From: Dromaius novaehollandiae
Lineage: Eukaryota > Chordata > Aves > Casuariiformes > Dromaiidae
Direction of reading: 5' to 3'
DNA length: 64,000 bases
Assembly (NCBI RefSeq): GCF_036370855.1
Contig: NC_088101.1
Location: 65,161,559-65,225,558, forward strand
The position numbers and the translations under genes were made by a program. This document shows positions 26,001-37,320 of this stretch, in pieces (within the stretch, counting starts at the first letter, position 1; every line of letters starts with the position of its first letter). Below the pieces are notes generated by a model. It was not told the DNA's origin. It made no database searches and saw only the letters and a program-made list of their open reading frames with translations.

Positions 26001-26559
26001 ATTTGTATTGCATCAAAGCATAAAAATGTGAAAATGTATTGTTCTGTCATACACCAAAACAATCAATATAATGCTTGGGCAATACATTTTTTTAAATTTT
26101 TTACTTCAGCTGGATCAAAATTTCACCTTTCAATTCACATTAATTTTACATATCTAGTTAAAAATTTTAAGTCTTAGAGGCTTAAGAGGGTTAAAGATGA
26201 TTACATTTTTTTCCAAATTGTACCATTTCTTAAATTTGGTCAAAACTAACGTGCTGGGCAAGTGGTACATTGGAAGGGAATAAATATGTGAAATAGGTCT
26301 GAAATGCATAAACTGGATGTTTGTGAAGCAAGCTGGCTTTAATTTAAACTGCAAAATCTCCTACAGCTCTTGCAGTTTGATTCTTAATGATTTCAACAAC
26401 TGTCATGAGGTTACACACCATTCACTACACTGAAATGAAGAATTAAATGGCAGTGTTCAGAGCTTCAGTGCTAAATTCCTTTTGGGAATTCAGGAATACC
26501 CATAGGCTGAGGTACCTTTTGAGTCTTACAACTAGCAAATTCTTGCTAGTAATAGCCCA
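23017..26559. other. AT-rich stretch, no gene recognised
   Basis: No coding gene or identifiable mobile element. The one clear structure is a tandem duplication at 24591-24678. Open frames are under 90 codons without recognisable motifs. Confidence 0.55.
24591..24678. repeat. Tandem duplication, two ~37-bp copies at ~52-bp period
   Basis: The block TTAAACTACCTAAGTAAAG..GCACACTCT at 24591-24628 recurs as TTAACTGCCTAAGTAAAC..GCACACTCT at 24643-24678, with a few substitutions and a 2-base length difference. The short intervening segment also repeats CACACT. This is a small local duplication of moderate age; no gene is associated. Confidence 0.8.
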
Positions 26560-26832
26560 GTTTAGTAGGATGCAATGGCCACAGACTGCCCCTTGGGAAG
26601 CTCCAGCTAGTCCTTAGGAAAAAGTGGGTTTTTTACTAGAAGGGTAGTGCAGCACTGGAATGGGTTCACCCAGGATGTAGAATCTGCATCCTTAGAGGTT
26701 TTTAAGGCTCAGCCAAACAAAGTCATAGTGACCAGATCTCACGTTGCCAATAATCCCGCTTCAAGCAGGTGGTTGGACTAGATGGCTTCCAAAAGGTTTC
26801 CTTCCAAAGGATGGGCAACTTAAATGTAGAAT
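26560..26832 (+). mobile_element. CR1 LINE fragment (3' part, diverged)
   Basis: The order of blocks is that of the CR1 3' region: a GCAATGGCCACAGACTGCC block, a GGGTAGTGCAGCACTGGAATGGGTTCACCCAGG block, 'AGAATCTGCATCCTTAGAGGTTTTTAAGGCTCAGCCAAACAAAGTC' type sequence, then GGTTGGACTAGATGGCTTCC and a CCTTCC tail. The terminal GATTCTATG repeat is lost or replaced. It belongs to a different CR1 subfamily from the copies at 22612 and 56336, judged by the CAGCACTGGAATGGG variant. Plus orientation; no coding capacity. Confidence 0.82.
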
Positions 26833-29800
26833 AAAACGAAGGACACCCTTCCAGCCCACACTGCCCTCCTTCACCTCCCTAAGCCCCAAAAGGAGTTTCA
26901 GGAACAACTTGCAAAAGTAATTAACAGTGATGATAATGCAGCCTTGTAAATATGTTTTTTGCCATTACTCATAAGAGTATACAGGCCTTTTACTGACCTG
27001 ATGGTGCAGTCTCAGGACTGGTCTGGACTAGCCTTGTCCTGATCTGGTTTTAGGGTGTTTGAACAGGTGGCTGGTGGCCAAGTGACGCTGCCTCAGCTGT
27101 TTCAGACAAAGCTTTGTGAATGCCATACATGATAAAGGTCTGGCCAGCCTTTAGGTCAGTTTAGCTGGGACCTGGTGAGAAGGAAGCAGACTGACGAGAA
27201 ACATATAAAATAGCCCTTGATAAATTTTCATAAGATGAGCTCCACACACAGCTCCACCTGAGGCCATCATTTTCATCACATGATCTACAAACTTCTGTGG
27301 TCCTTAGACTATTTCTGTGGAATCCCTGAAGGGTGCTCAAGAAAAGCAAGTTTTACCTGTTTCTATTCTATATCGATGCTGGGTTTTAAGCATTGATTTT
27401 CAGTCACTGGCTGCCTCTTCTTTACTACTAGTCACAGAATACATGGTCCAGTCGCACTTGACTTCTATACAGTCTACCAGTATTAACTTTTTTAAATGAA
27501 TTTCACTTCTTCTGGCAATTTGGCATCAGTCATTGCATCCCTTCTGCACTGATACTTGCTTACTAGCTTGATCATTACAAAAGTAAGGAACGTATTGTTA
27601 TAATTACATGTGCTTCTCCCTTTCTTATTAACTAAGGATCCTGTGTGTTTTGTATTGAACAATGGTTCAATAGCATTAGACAGGAAACATGAAGCCTAAG
27701 TTCAAACTTATTATATGGCAAAATTGTTCACTTGAATAAACAGGGATAATTCCAAAAGTGAGCTCAGCAAAAGCAGTTGGTAAAAAGTGACTGTGTAGCC
27801 TCGGCATCTGCCTGGAAACTGAAAGTGAACCTTACAACAGCATCATATGATAACAAAAGATATTGAATACCAGATGGACTTCTCTCGCACTGCATTAGGT
27901 AATGACTAACAATATCAAATATATACATAAATAAAAGTCTTTAATAGTGACTTTCATCGGCCACCTGTGTTGCTACCACCAGGCATAGCACAGTCATTTC
28001 AAAGATAAAAGTATATAGCTCTTCAAGCATGAAATGAGTGAACTGACATAAGGAAATAATATTGTCTATTCGACTGCCACTGTGAATAATAAGGTACTTG
28101 AATATCTTTTGATGTGAGCCAAGGCTGAAAAGCCTCACAGAATCATAGAGGTACTGTTTCTGTCTATTGCAAAAGATGGAATTGACAGAAAAACTGAGTA
28201 AAAATGCCACCAAGCAATTTGATTGAATACGTTACTCAAATAATGTCATGGCCCACCAAAATCAAGGAATGGTTAAAGAAATGTGAATGAGCTTACAGGC
28301 CCAATCAGGAGAGTCTCTCACTTTGCTCTGCTGTTAGAAGGTGCTTTTCTCACCAATATTTTTCTTACCAATATATTTCTCATCATTTAACGACTCCAAA
28401 ATGCATAGAAAAGTTGCTTCATGTGTCTGACAATTTTCTATAGGAAAACAATAAAAACTCGAGTAAGTACATTGATATATATGCAAGTAGTACGTGTTCA
28501 GTGGCAGGAAACCATACATGCTCATAAACTGGCCATTCATATCCACCTCAAGCAATAATCATTGGGAAGCATGGCAGCTAAGAAAGTGCCAATGAACATG
28601 ACACTTCTCTCTCTAAAATCATTTTCTCTGTCAAAACTCTACTTGTCTGGTTGTTTGAGCAAGGTTGGCTTTTTTCTTCCTCTTCAGTATCTCTTTGAGT
28701 GAGCATCAGCTTGAAATTGCAACCTGTATTTTCTGCGTTCTTGCTTAAGTATTTTATCATGGTATTGTAACCACAACGTAAAACTCTAAAGGAATAGAGG
28801 AACAGTTTTTCACACCCTTTGGTGGTTTTTTTTTTGGCGGGGGGAAAGGGGGGAGAGGCAGAGGAAAGAAGACTTTATTGAGAAATACGAGTCTACTGAG
28901 TAAGAGAAAATAATTTTGAAAATGTGTGAATTACTTGGCGGATTTCTGGCTAAAAGTGAATTGACATGTAATGGAGACATCAAAAAGAAAACATACTTTT
29001 TAGTTCTGTCTTTACTCATTATAAAGAGGTAAGGGTATTGAACCACTATGATCAAATCTCATTGACAGAAGACAATAACTTTTATTCTGACAGTGAAGAA
29101 AGTAGAGAAATTTTCTGAATTATTCAGCAATGATTGGCTGAAACATGAATTCTAGAAGGGGTCTCATTTGATCCTATTAAGAGGAAAGAAAGAACAGCAG
29201 GAACTGAAAGAAACTGACCTCCACAGTCTGCCTGAATAGCTGTAAGCTAACTTTGAACTTAAATGAATGTAGATTTTCAAGGGATTCCTTAGTATTAATG
29301 AAACTAATATGATCATATAAGTAGAAAGTGCGTGCTGAAAGAAAAGTATGAATGAATTCATTACTGATCTTAAAAATCTTCACATGCTTTGTTCCAAAAA
29401 AGCAGTAAAAGTTATATACTTAGAAGTGAAGGACAAAATTGTAAATACACAAAACAAAAATTTCTCTTCCTGATGGATTAACACTCACAGCCATCTGCAT
29501 GTATCAAATTTTTAATAGAGTGTGTACCAGCAAAAAATTAGGGATTGTCAAATTTAAAGAAGTTGAAAATGGTCCTTCTAGGGATTGATCAATTGACAAT
29601 GTCTCTGAAACATCATTGATTTTATCAAAACTTTAAAAAATATAAGACATACAGTTCCACAGTTCTCTTGCTTGGACCTAAGAGGGCTTTCTTTTTGATT
29701 CTCAGCAGAGCTCCCTCAAAGCCTAAAAGGTGTTGACTCCAGAACCACTTTCTGTTAGATTTATTGAGAAGGGTGTACTTTGGCAGTCTCTATCTTTTAT

Positions 29801-31992
29801 GTATGTATGTGTCTTGAGATATTCTGCCCAATCAAAATGATTTATCTATATATTTTTTAAGTAAATCTTTATTCTGTACACACACAACCAAAACTGACAC
29901 ATTCTCAGATTTTTTTTTCATGAAATATCTGTTTTTCCAGAAAAAAAAAAAGCGAGTATTTTTTCTGCCAATCTTAGCTTACTTAGTTAGGCTTATACTT
30001 AGGGACCCTAATGAACAGAATTATTCATGTGAGTGAAATCAATCCATGCAGTTATGGTATCAGTATACAAAAAGTGTTTTATGCAAATGTGTGTGCTGTA
30101 TAGGTTCATATCTTAGGGTTTCTTTACTAAATATATTTCAGTCAGCTAACATTCAATGTGACTAGATTCCTATATTTAAAAACAAACCAAGAAGCACTGG
30201 TCTTAAGCTGTTTTATTAAAAATAAGAAAATAAGAAAAACTGAATGCAGATTCATAAAAATCCTTTATTGTAAACACAGGACATACTATCTCACAGTAAA
30301 TGTTCCTGATAAAGATCAATCTACAGTATAAACCCATTTTTTTCCATTTCTGTGCAAATAATAATATCCCCCAACACCAAATTAAGGAAAATAGTAATTC
30401 TAATATATTTCTCTAAAGATAAGATCCCTCAAGTTGGCAGTGCTTGAAACATTCTGAAAAATAACAAATCAAAACTGACACAGTTAATGCAAAGAAAGGA
30501 GGTTAATGTGGGCTATGCAGTCTCTTTTTGCTGACTTGTACAGAAGCAAACATCAGTCTGTAAAGATGCATTATGACACAAAATAACAGGGGATAAGAAA
30601 GAGGTAGGGGACAAATGCTAGCCTAGAAATCTTCTTGCAGCATTTCCAAAAGATTCAAAGCCACTTACTGACATTTTTTGCTGGGGTAAGCATGAATCAG
30701 CTTAACAGCTCAATTGACAGTGTTATCGCACACAGAAATTATGAAGTAATATTTATTAGCACTATGAAGAATCCTGAGGTAAATGAGATATTAATATATA
30801 CAAGCACTACAAAAAGAAGCAGATTTATTTGCATAAGCATGCTAGATTTGTGAGTGAGAAATATAACTAAAAATATGTTGGAATTAACTAATCTGCAAAA
30901 CCAAAAATATCTTACTGTCTTAACACGCTTTAGTCATGAATTAAAATTTTAAAATGAACTTTTAATAGAAGTTTGGCCATAATTAGAAATATGAATTAAG
31001 TGGATATGTTCCTGAAAGCCTTTCGTTTTTATTGAGATTTTTCAAAAGTATGGAAGTGACTTATTTCAGAGGATATTTTTGTAGAGGAATAATTTCTTTC
31101 TTGCCTTGGAGGGGATAGTTAAGGGCATTTGTTTGCATTTGAAGACATCACGTGAAATATCTGTGTTTTGCCTTTATCGTTTAATTGGTTTCAGCTCTTA
31201 AACCTTATCTACACTTTAAGTGTACACTAAATGTGCACTACAGACAACAAAGTCACTAAACTGTACTATATATAGAAATAAGAATTTTCCAGATCAGCTA
31301 CTGTGATAGCAAAAGAATGAAGTTGGCTTCCATATGTGCAGTGTATAGAAAGTTTCCTCTTATGGTCTCTATGGAGGTGGACCCAAACTCCTATTTTTTT
31401 TTTTTTTTCCAATTCATTTAGATGGATAAAATGGTCTTGGAAGAAAGTATATGTTGAGAAGAAGATTAGAAAGACTTTAGAACCAGACAGAGAGACTATT
31501 AGTGTTAGCCCATTGAGTTATACAGGTGTCTTGTGTCTCTTAAGACAACATATCAGCTCTACCGTAAGTTCAATGTTGATCAGAATCAAAAAAACAAACA
31601 AAAAAAAAAAAAAAAAGAAACCAAAAAAAGTAAGAACAGACTCCTGCTCTGGAAAGTGTGTATGTAAAGGCCTGATCCAAAATGCATTAATTTCAATGGA
31701 AAACAGTTCTGGAAAGTATGCCACAATGACATGTTGTTTAAAACTACAGTGGATTATTAAGAATATTTTTGTGTTTTGAATTTTTTTCAAAGAATGCCTT
31801 TCCACAGAGCTTATCAAGTAAATATCCTTAAATCCCCCCAAAAGTTTTATCATTTCAAATGAGTTTTATACTGAACCAGAAAAAAAAGAAATTTTGAAAT
31901 TTTCAGTAAATTAAACTCCTTGGAACTTTACTTGGAACTGTGAAAGATTTCTTTGTGCTCTTATTGGATTATTCTTTTTAAGACCATAAAAT
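26833..31992. other. AT-rich stretch, no gene recognised
   Basis: Mostly low-GC sequence. 27000-27330 is slightly more GC-rich but shows no recognisable family or frame. Simple sequence includes T10 next to two G6 runs at about 28826-28853, T15 at 31394-31408 and A17 at 31600-31616. The 147-codon plus-strand frame at 31336-31779 runs through the poly-T and poly-A tracts and is not a credible gene. Confidence 0.55.
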
Positions 31993-32608
31993 AGCAGAAT
32001 CACGGGATGGTTGAAGTTGGAGGAGACTTCTGGAGATCTTCTAGTCCAACCCCTCTGCCCAAGCAAAGCACCCACTCATCTAGAGCAGGCTTTCCAGCAC
32101 TGTGTCCAGTTAGGTTTTGAATATCTCAAAGGATGGAGACTTGATAACTTCTCTGGGCAACATGTTCCAGTGTTTGATCAGTCTCACAGTAAAACAATTC
32201 TTTCCTGTGTTGAAGTGGCATGTATTCCTGTATTTCAGTTTCTGCACATTGCCTGTCTTGTCACTAGGTACCACTTAGAAGAGTCTGACCCTTGTCTTCC
32301 TTACTCCGTCCCATCACACACATTGATATACATTGATAAGATCCCCCTGACCTGCTCTTCTCCAGGCTAAACAGTCCCAGCTTTCTCAGCCTCTTCTCCT
32401 ATGACAGATAGTCCAGTCCCTTAATCATCTTGACTGAATTTGCCTTAGTATGTCTTGTACTGGGGAGCCCAGAACTGGACCCAGTACTCTAGTTGTGAGT
32501 GGAGGGGAAGGATCACCTCCCTCGACCTGCTGGCAGCATTTTTCTTCATGCAGCCCTCTTAAAGACAAGAGTGACATTTGCTTTCTTCCAGTCCTCAGGA
32601 ATCTCCTA
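31993..32608 (-). mobile_element. CR1 LINE fragment with internal deletion, minus strand
   Basis: The left end is the reverse complement of the CR1 3' end (AGAATCACGGGATGGTTGAAGTTGG, then GTCCAACCCCTCTGCCC). The sequence continues antisense through the 3' region (CAGTTTCTGCACATTGCC, CTTCTCCAGGCTAAACAGTCCCAG, AGCCCAGAACTGGA). Near 32555 it jumps to CR1 reverse-transcriptase coding sequence: read on the minus strand, 32560-32608 encodes EIPEDWKKANVTLVFKR, which is the CR1 EVPEDWKKANVTPVF motif. The middle of the enzyme and the adjoining region are deleted. The copy is dead. Confidence 0.9.
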
Positions 32609-35477
32609 AAACACAAAATGAATCCTTTAAAAATTTCCTTGACACTCATGCCTGTTTCTGTCCAAGGAAATCTTTAGTAAAATATGAAGGATTTATATTA
32701 TATGAAGAGAAAACAGAGTAAAATAAGGAAGACTGTTACAGCATTATGATTTGAATCATATAATGCATTATATTTATTGTGTAATATAAAACACGAAAGT
32801 CATATTGTCCTAAATTTGCACTTTTTCATTTTTATTAATCTCAACTGAGTTTTAGGTTATGTAACAAAATGTTTCAAAATTGTTAAAACTGAAAGAAGGT
32901 CAAACTATTGATGCATTTTTATTTTTTCTACTTCCAAAAGAAAACTCTTCCTTTGGAAAAAAAAATCTGTAATACCATTGAATGCTTCCAAATTCATTTT
33001 CCTATTTAAAAAGGTGCTTTTCTTCAATACGTACGTTACGGCTAGTTGTTAAGAATACACACAAACTCACATACACGCAGAGACTTACACACACACATAT
33101 GTTTTCTATTCATTTTCTTTTCAGAAATTAAATCTGAACAGTTAAAATACCCCACTTCTAACACAGATTGCACTGTTTTATCAGTACGGCCTGGGGCAGT
33201 GCTGCAGTTGAATGGTTTGTTGAAGTTATCCATTGAAAATAATGTATTTCATGTTCATGTTCTTGGAAAATCAAATATTTCTGATAAATATAATCTTTAC
33301 AATAAAATTGAAACTGGCAGACCTTGAGACCCAGGGATTGCCAGGATAACTGTATGGTGCATTTAAACTGAAAACTGAAATCCTGGGTGACTTACTTGGT
33401 TCAGTGACGTCTCTAGGGCTTCTGTTTGATTTTGCAGAGTGCATGGAAGCACTTTTCTAGTAGTTCATGAATATTGTGGAGCCCTAAAGAACACATCTGC
33501 AATAAAAAAGAGCTTATCCATCTAAGTGCAGCACGATCGATATAAGGTATTTGTAACCTATGTAAAACATAACCCCTCTTCAGAAAATATATGCCATCTT
33601 AATAATAAAAAAGCATTTTGACCTACATAGGTATAGTCTGTTACCTGAAATACTACCTCATGATGTTTAGCAGCATAACATAAATAATATCAAATGTGAG
33701 TGGCACAATCTAGCTTTGAGAAAGCTGTATACTTAATTTATGCTTATTTTGGTTATTATTGTTTCCTCTAGAAGTTATATTCTTGTTCATACACAATATT
33801 ATTACATATTTTGTATATTTTTCTCCTTCTTATTTCATTTTCCTGGTATTCTGTGTAAATAGAATAGCTCTTGACATATCTCATTATTGTAGAGGACTGT
33901 TGTACATAATTGGAGAGTATTGAAAAACATGTAAATAGCTTAATGATGCTCAATCACAAACCGGCAATAGGGAACAGCAAGGCGACTTATCTTTTTGAAC
34001 GATACTGGAGGTGTGCTTGTATTTTGGTTATTAACTTTTCCTCAGATTATGCACATTCTAGACCTGCCAAAGGTCTTCATGACATTCTCTTACTCATAAT
34101 TCTGAAACTCTTGCTAATAATTCCGTAAGAAAGTTCACACGTAGCTCACGGGATGGTAAGTTAATAGATGCACCTATCAGACTAGAATAACTAGTCCCTA
34201 TTTTCCTTACTTTTTGCACAATTTTCACAGAATTTCTTAAATCCACTATAGCTTGTACTACAAGAGGGATTTTTTTTTTCCTCATAAAGTTCAGAAGGTT
34301 ATTTTATCCTACAAAGGGCTGCTAACTCTTTTTAATTCATGCATACAGCTCCATACGATGTCAATGAAAGTTCCACTACAAGCTGAAGTCAGATAATATG
34401 CCAAAAGTGTTTGGCATCATAACTAGAATGTATATAAGCTAAATATGCTGTCAGTTTTCTTAAAAAGACTCAGCAGAGTTAAATGAAAACTATGCAACAG
34501 CCAGTGCCCTTGATTTAATATTTGTCTAGGATTTATCCAGACATCTGAGCACAAGCTTTTGAATAGATTGGTTTAAAAACCACAGAGAGACCACAGGGCT
34601 GGAACAAAAAGCTTGGTAAGTCGAAAAAGATCATCGGATTTTGTGAAAAATGATTACATTGCCTGAAAAAGAAATAGAAGTGAGGGTAGAGAGGCCTGAG
34701 AAAGTAATGGATTCCTGTTCAAGAGCCCTGTCACTGCAGAAGAGACCTTAAAGAGCTAGATTCTCATCTGACATAAAGTAGCAAACACCCACCACCCGGT
34801 GTTTTTTTTTTCTTGAATCTGAATTTTAAAAATACAATCTGAAGACACAGAAGTACCAACTTCTGTGCACAAGTACACAAAAGAATGTCAGGACTCTGTT
34901 TAGCTGATGGAACTATTGTCCCTATGAGCGCAGTAGAGAGGACAATGCATTAGGGTAGTCAGATAATTTTAACTGAAGAGAAATTGCTACTGTATTATAC
35001 AAGCAAAAACAATACTATTTTGTTACATTTATAATCTCCATGATGCTCTTTAAATGGCTTCCTGACACTGCAGACTAATTCTCATCCTGGATAAAGACCC
35101 AAAAGGTCACACATAATATGAACATCTTATGCTTAATTAAAATATCCAAAGCCCAAGAAAATTGTGTTGACACAGATCAAATACATCACGCAACATGTCA
35201 ACAAGGTCTACCAGTTAATTTATTCTAAAAATATCTCTCTGCCAGTTCATTTAATTATCATTTCTCTCTTCCAAGTTCACAAGGAAAAAATATTTCCAAG
35301 CAAGAAGGGACATTATTCCATTCCTCCAAGTAATATTTCTCAATCATAATTTTTGGTGAATAAGATCATCATGGGAAAATTGTTCAGATACTTGACTCTG
35401 AAACAGGAATATCTGTTCCAGGAATGTCACAGTGAATGTTTATTTGCAATGTGATTTATTTAAAAGAAAGTTGCTTT
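32609..35477. other. AT-rich stretch, one weak terminal-exon-like frame
   Basis: No identifiable gene or repeat. At 33108-33125 a pyrimidine tract ends in TTTTCTTTTCAG, a strong acceptor-type sequence. It is followed by an open plus-strand frame to a stop at 33325-33327 and contains AATAAA at 33301-33306. The frame has no recognised domain. The rest has only short chance frames and a small CA-rich run near 33088-33099. Confidence 0.5.
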
Positions 35478-36560
35478 CACACTGTGGTGGACAGATAAGT
35501 GAACTTTTGCCTTAAACCTTTCTTGGTACATTAGGTGCAAGCAAACCATAACCCCGAACAAGCCATCTGTTCCCAGTGGGAACAGGACTGAGCTGCTGCG
35601 ACCCCCGAAATGGTCTCCCTGCGACCATTCAGGACACACCAAGCCTGCGCTGAACCAGACCACGATCGGGCAGAGACTTTGGGACCTGGACTGTAAATTA
35701 TTGCCGCTTAGCACAACTTCTATGAAACTTGCTTAGCATGAGTAGCTAAATTTGCTGAAGCCTTAGGCCACACTCCCTAGTTCAGTGAGAAAGGGCCCCA
35801 GAGCTGGTGCAGGCTGGAAAGATAAGGGAGTTACCAGCAGTTTGCATTCCTGTGCTTCGCACTCCAGGAGGGAGGATGTCAAGGCTTTGAAGTGAGGCCT
35901 GCTTGGGCGCCGGGACCCTGGGGAGCAGGGCCTCCTCTCGCTGCGGAAACAGTGCTGATTGGGGGTGGGGGGAACCTGGACTATCTTGGGGTCCGGATTA
36001 TATTCCCTCTGTCTGGACCTTGGGAGATAACACCTACTATCACTGCTGGGGCAGTACTAATTTGTCAGGGCCTTGAGAGATATGGGCAGGACCCGAAGAA
36101 TGAAGACACATCTCTCAGCAGAAACCGCAACAGTAAACAGCCTACCTAGGGACCCGACAAGGAGCAGGAGACCCCAGACCTAAATATTACTATTGGTCCA
36201 AACTACTGCGTGAAAGGTGGAGAGCTTAGACTGGAAAGTATAACTGCCCAGGGATTTCTTTGTTCGGGGTCCCTCTTCGGAGGCTCCCAGCCTGAGCTGT
36301 AATTCGAACGGAGTCAGCAGAACATCATCGGACTCGGAGTGGTGGTAGCTAGCTTCTCTCCTTTTCCAGCTTTCTCTGTCTTTTCCCCTTACCCTTGTTC
36401 CCCTCTTCCCTTTGCCTCCCCTTCACCTTTCCCCACCTTTTCTCCCCACTTCGTGGAAAATAAAGTTAAAAGGTTGTACGATATTTGACCGGTTTTAGCA
36501 TCTTAATCTCGTCCTTGGGATCATAACGAAACCCCCCTGATATTGGATCGGGACACACAC
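35478..36560 (+). mobile_element. Solo LTR of an endogenous retrovirus with 5-bp target duplication
   Basis: The LTR runs from TGTGGTGG at 35483 to GGGACA at 36555 (1073 bp), with the usual TGT..ACA ends. It is flanked on both sides by the identical 5-mer CACAC (35478-35482 and 36556-36560), the expected integration duplication. Plus orientation follows from AATAAA at 36459-36464, about 90 bp from the right end, where a polyadenylation signal should lie before U5. A long pyrimidine-rich tract at about 36354-36450 precedes it. No gag, pol or env sequence follows, so this is a solo LTR, most simply formed by recombination between the two LTRs of a provirus. The 5-bp duplication would suit ERVL or some class I elements, but the family was not identified. 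Its GC-richer body gives stop-poor frames (e.g. 35892-36149) that are not genes. Confidence 0.87.
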
Positions 36561-36714
36561 TTTAACTGTTTTTTTTATAGCAACATAAGATAAAATGTTG
36601 GAAAAAACAAGACATAGTTCAGAATTCCATTACTAACTAGTGTATGCAATTCTATGTAGATAATATGTAGATGACATTTCCTGAAAAATACTATGATAAT
36701 GAACATACGGAGTT

Positions 36715-37320
36715 CAACAAAGGCTCATGTAAAGTGCCAGCGACAGGGATGGAATAACCCTTTGAAACAGTATGGGCTGGACCTGAATAGCTAGAAAATA
36801 ACTTTGCAGAAAAAATCTGGGAGTCCTGGCGAATAACATGTTGAACACGAATCAGCAGCATGCCCTTGCAGCAAAAAAGGCCAACCACATCAGGATGGGC
36901 TATATTAGCAAGAGTGCATTCATCTCTTCAGTCCTTGTGAAAATGTATATGGAGTGCTGCATCCAGAGTGCTGGCTCCCCAGTACAGGAAAGACACTATC
37001 ATACTGGAATGAGTTCAGCAGAGGGACAACGAGGTGGTCAGGGGGCTGGAGCACAGGATGTATAAGGAGATATTGAGGGAACTGGGCTTGGACATGGGAT
37101 GTTCTGACTTAATATAAGGACAAAATTTTCTACTGTGACTGGTCACACATGGGAACAGGTTGCCTGGAGATACTGTGAATCTCCATCCCTGGAGATATTC
37201 AAAACTCAGCCAGACACGTATCTGAGCAACCCGTTCTAACTGGTTGTGCCCCGAGCCAGAGGCTAGACTAGATAACCTCTGGAGGTCCTTTCTAAACTAC
37301 ATGATTCTGTGATTCTATTC
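36715..37320 (+). mobile_element. CR1 LINE fragment (RT end and 3' region)
   Basis: Plus-strand CR1, starting near the end of the reverse-transcriptase frame (GGGATGGAATAACCC.., GGGCTGGACC). It passes GGGAGTCCTGGCGAATAACATGTTGAACACGAATCAGCAGCATGCCCTTGCAG and CATCTCCATCCCTGGAGATATTCAAAACTCAGCC-type blocks to TAGACTAGATAACCTCTGGAGGTCCTT and the tail TGATTCTGTGATTCTATTC. It is 5'-truncated and full of substitutions. It lies 155 bp downstream of the solo LTR, but nothing shows that the two insertions are related. Confidence 0.9.

Noticed and set aside
31336..31779. 147-codon plus-strand open frame
   Set aside because: It runs through T15 and A17 tracts (poly-Phe and poly-Lys), has no motif, and overlaps an opposite-strand frame.
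35892..36149. 85-codon plus-strand frame
   Set aside because: It lies inside the solo LTR and has no retroviral or other protein motif.
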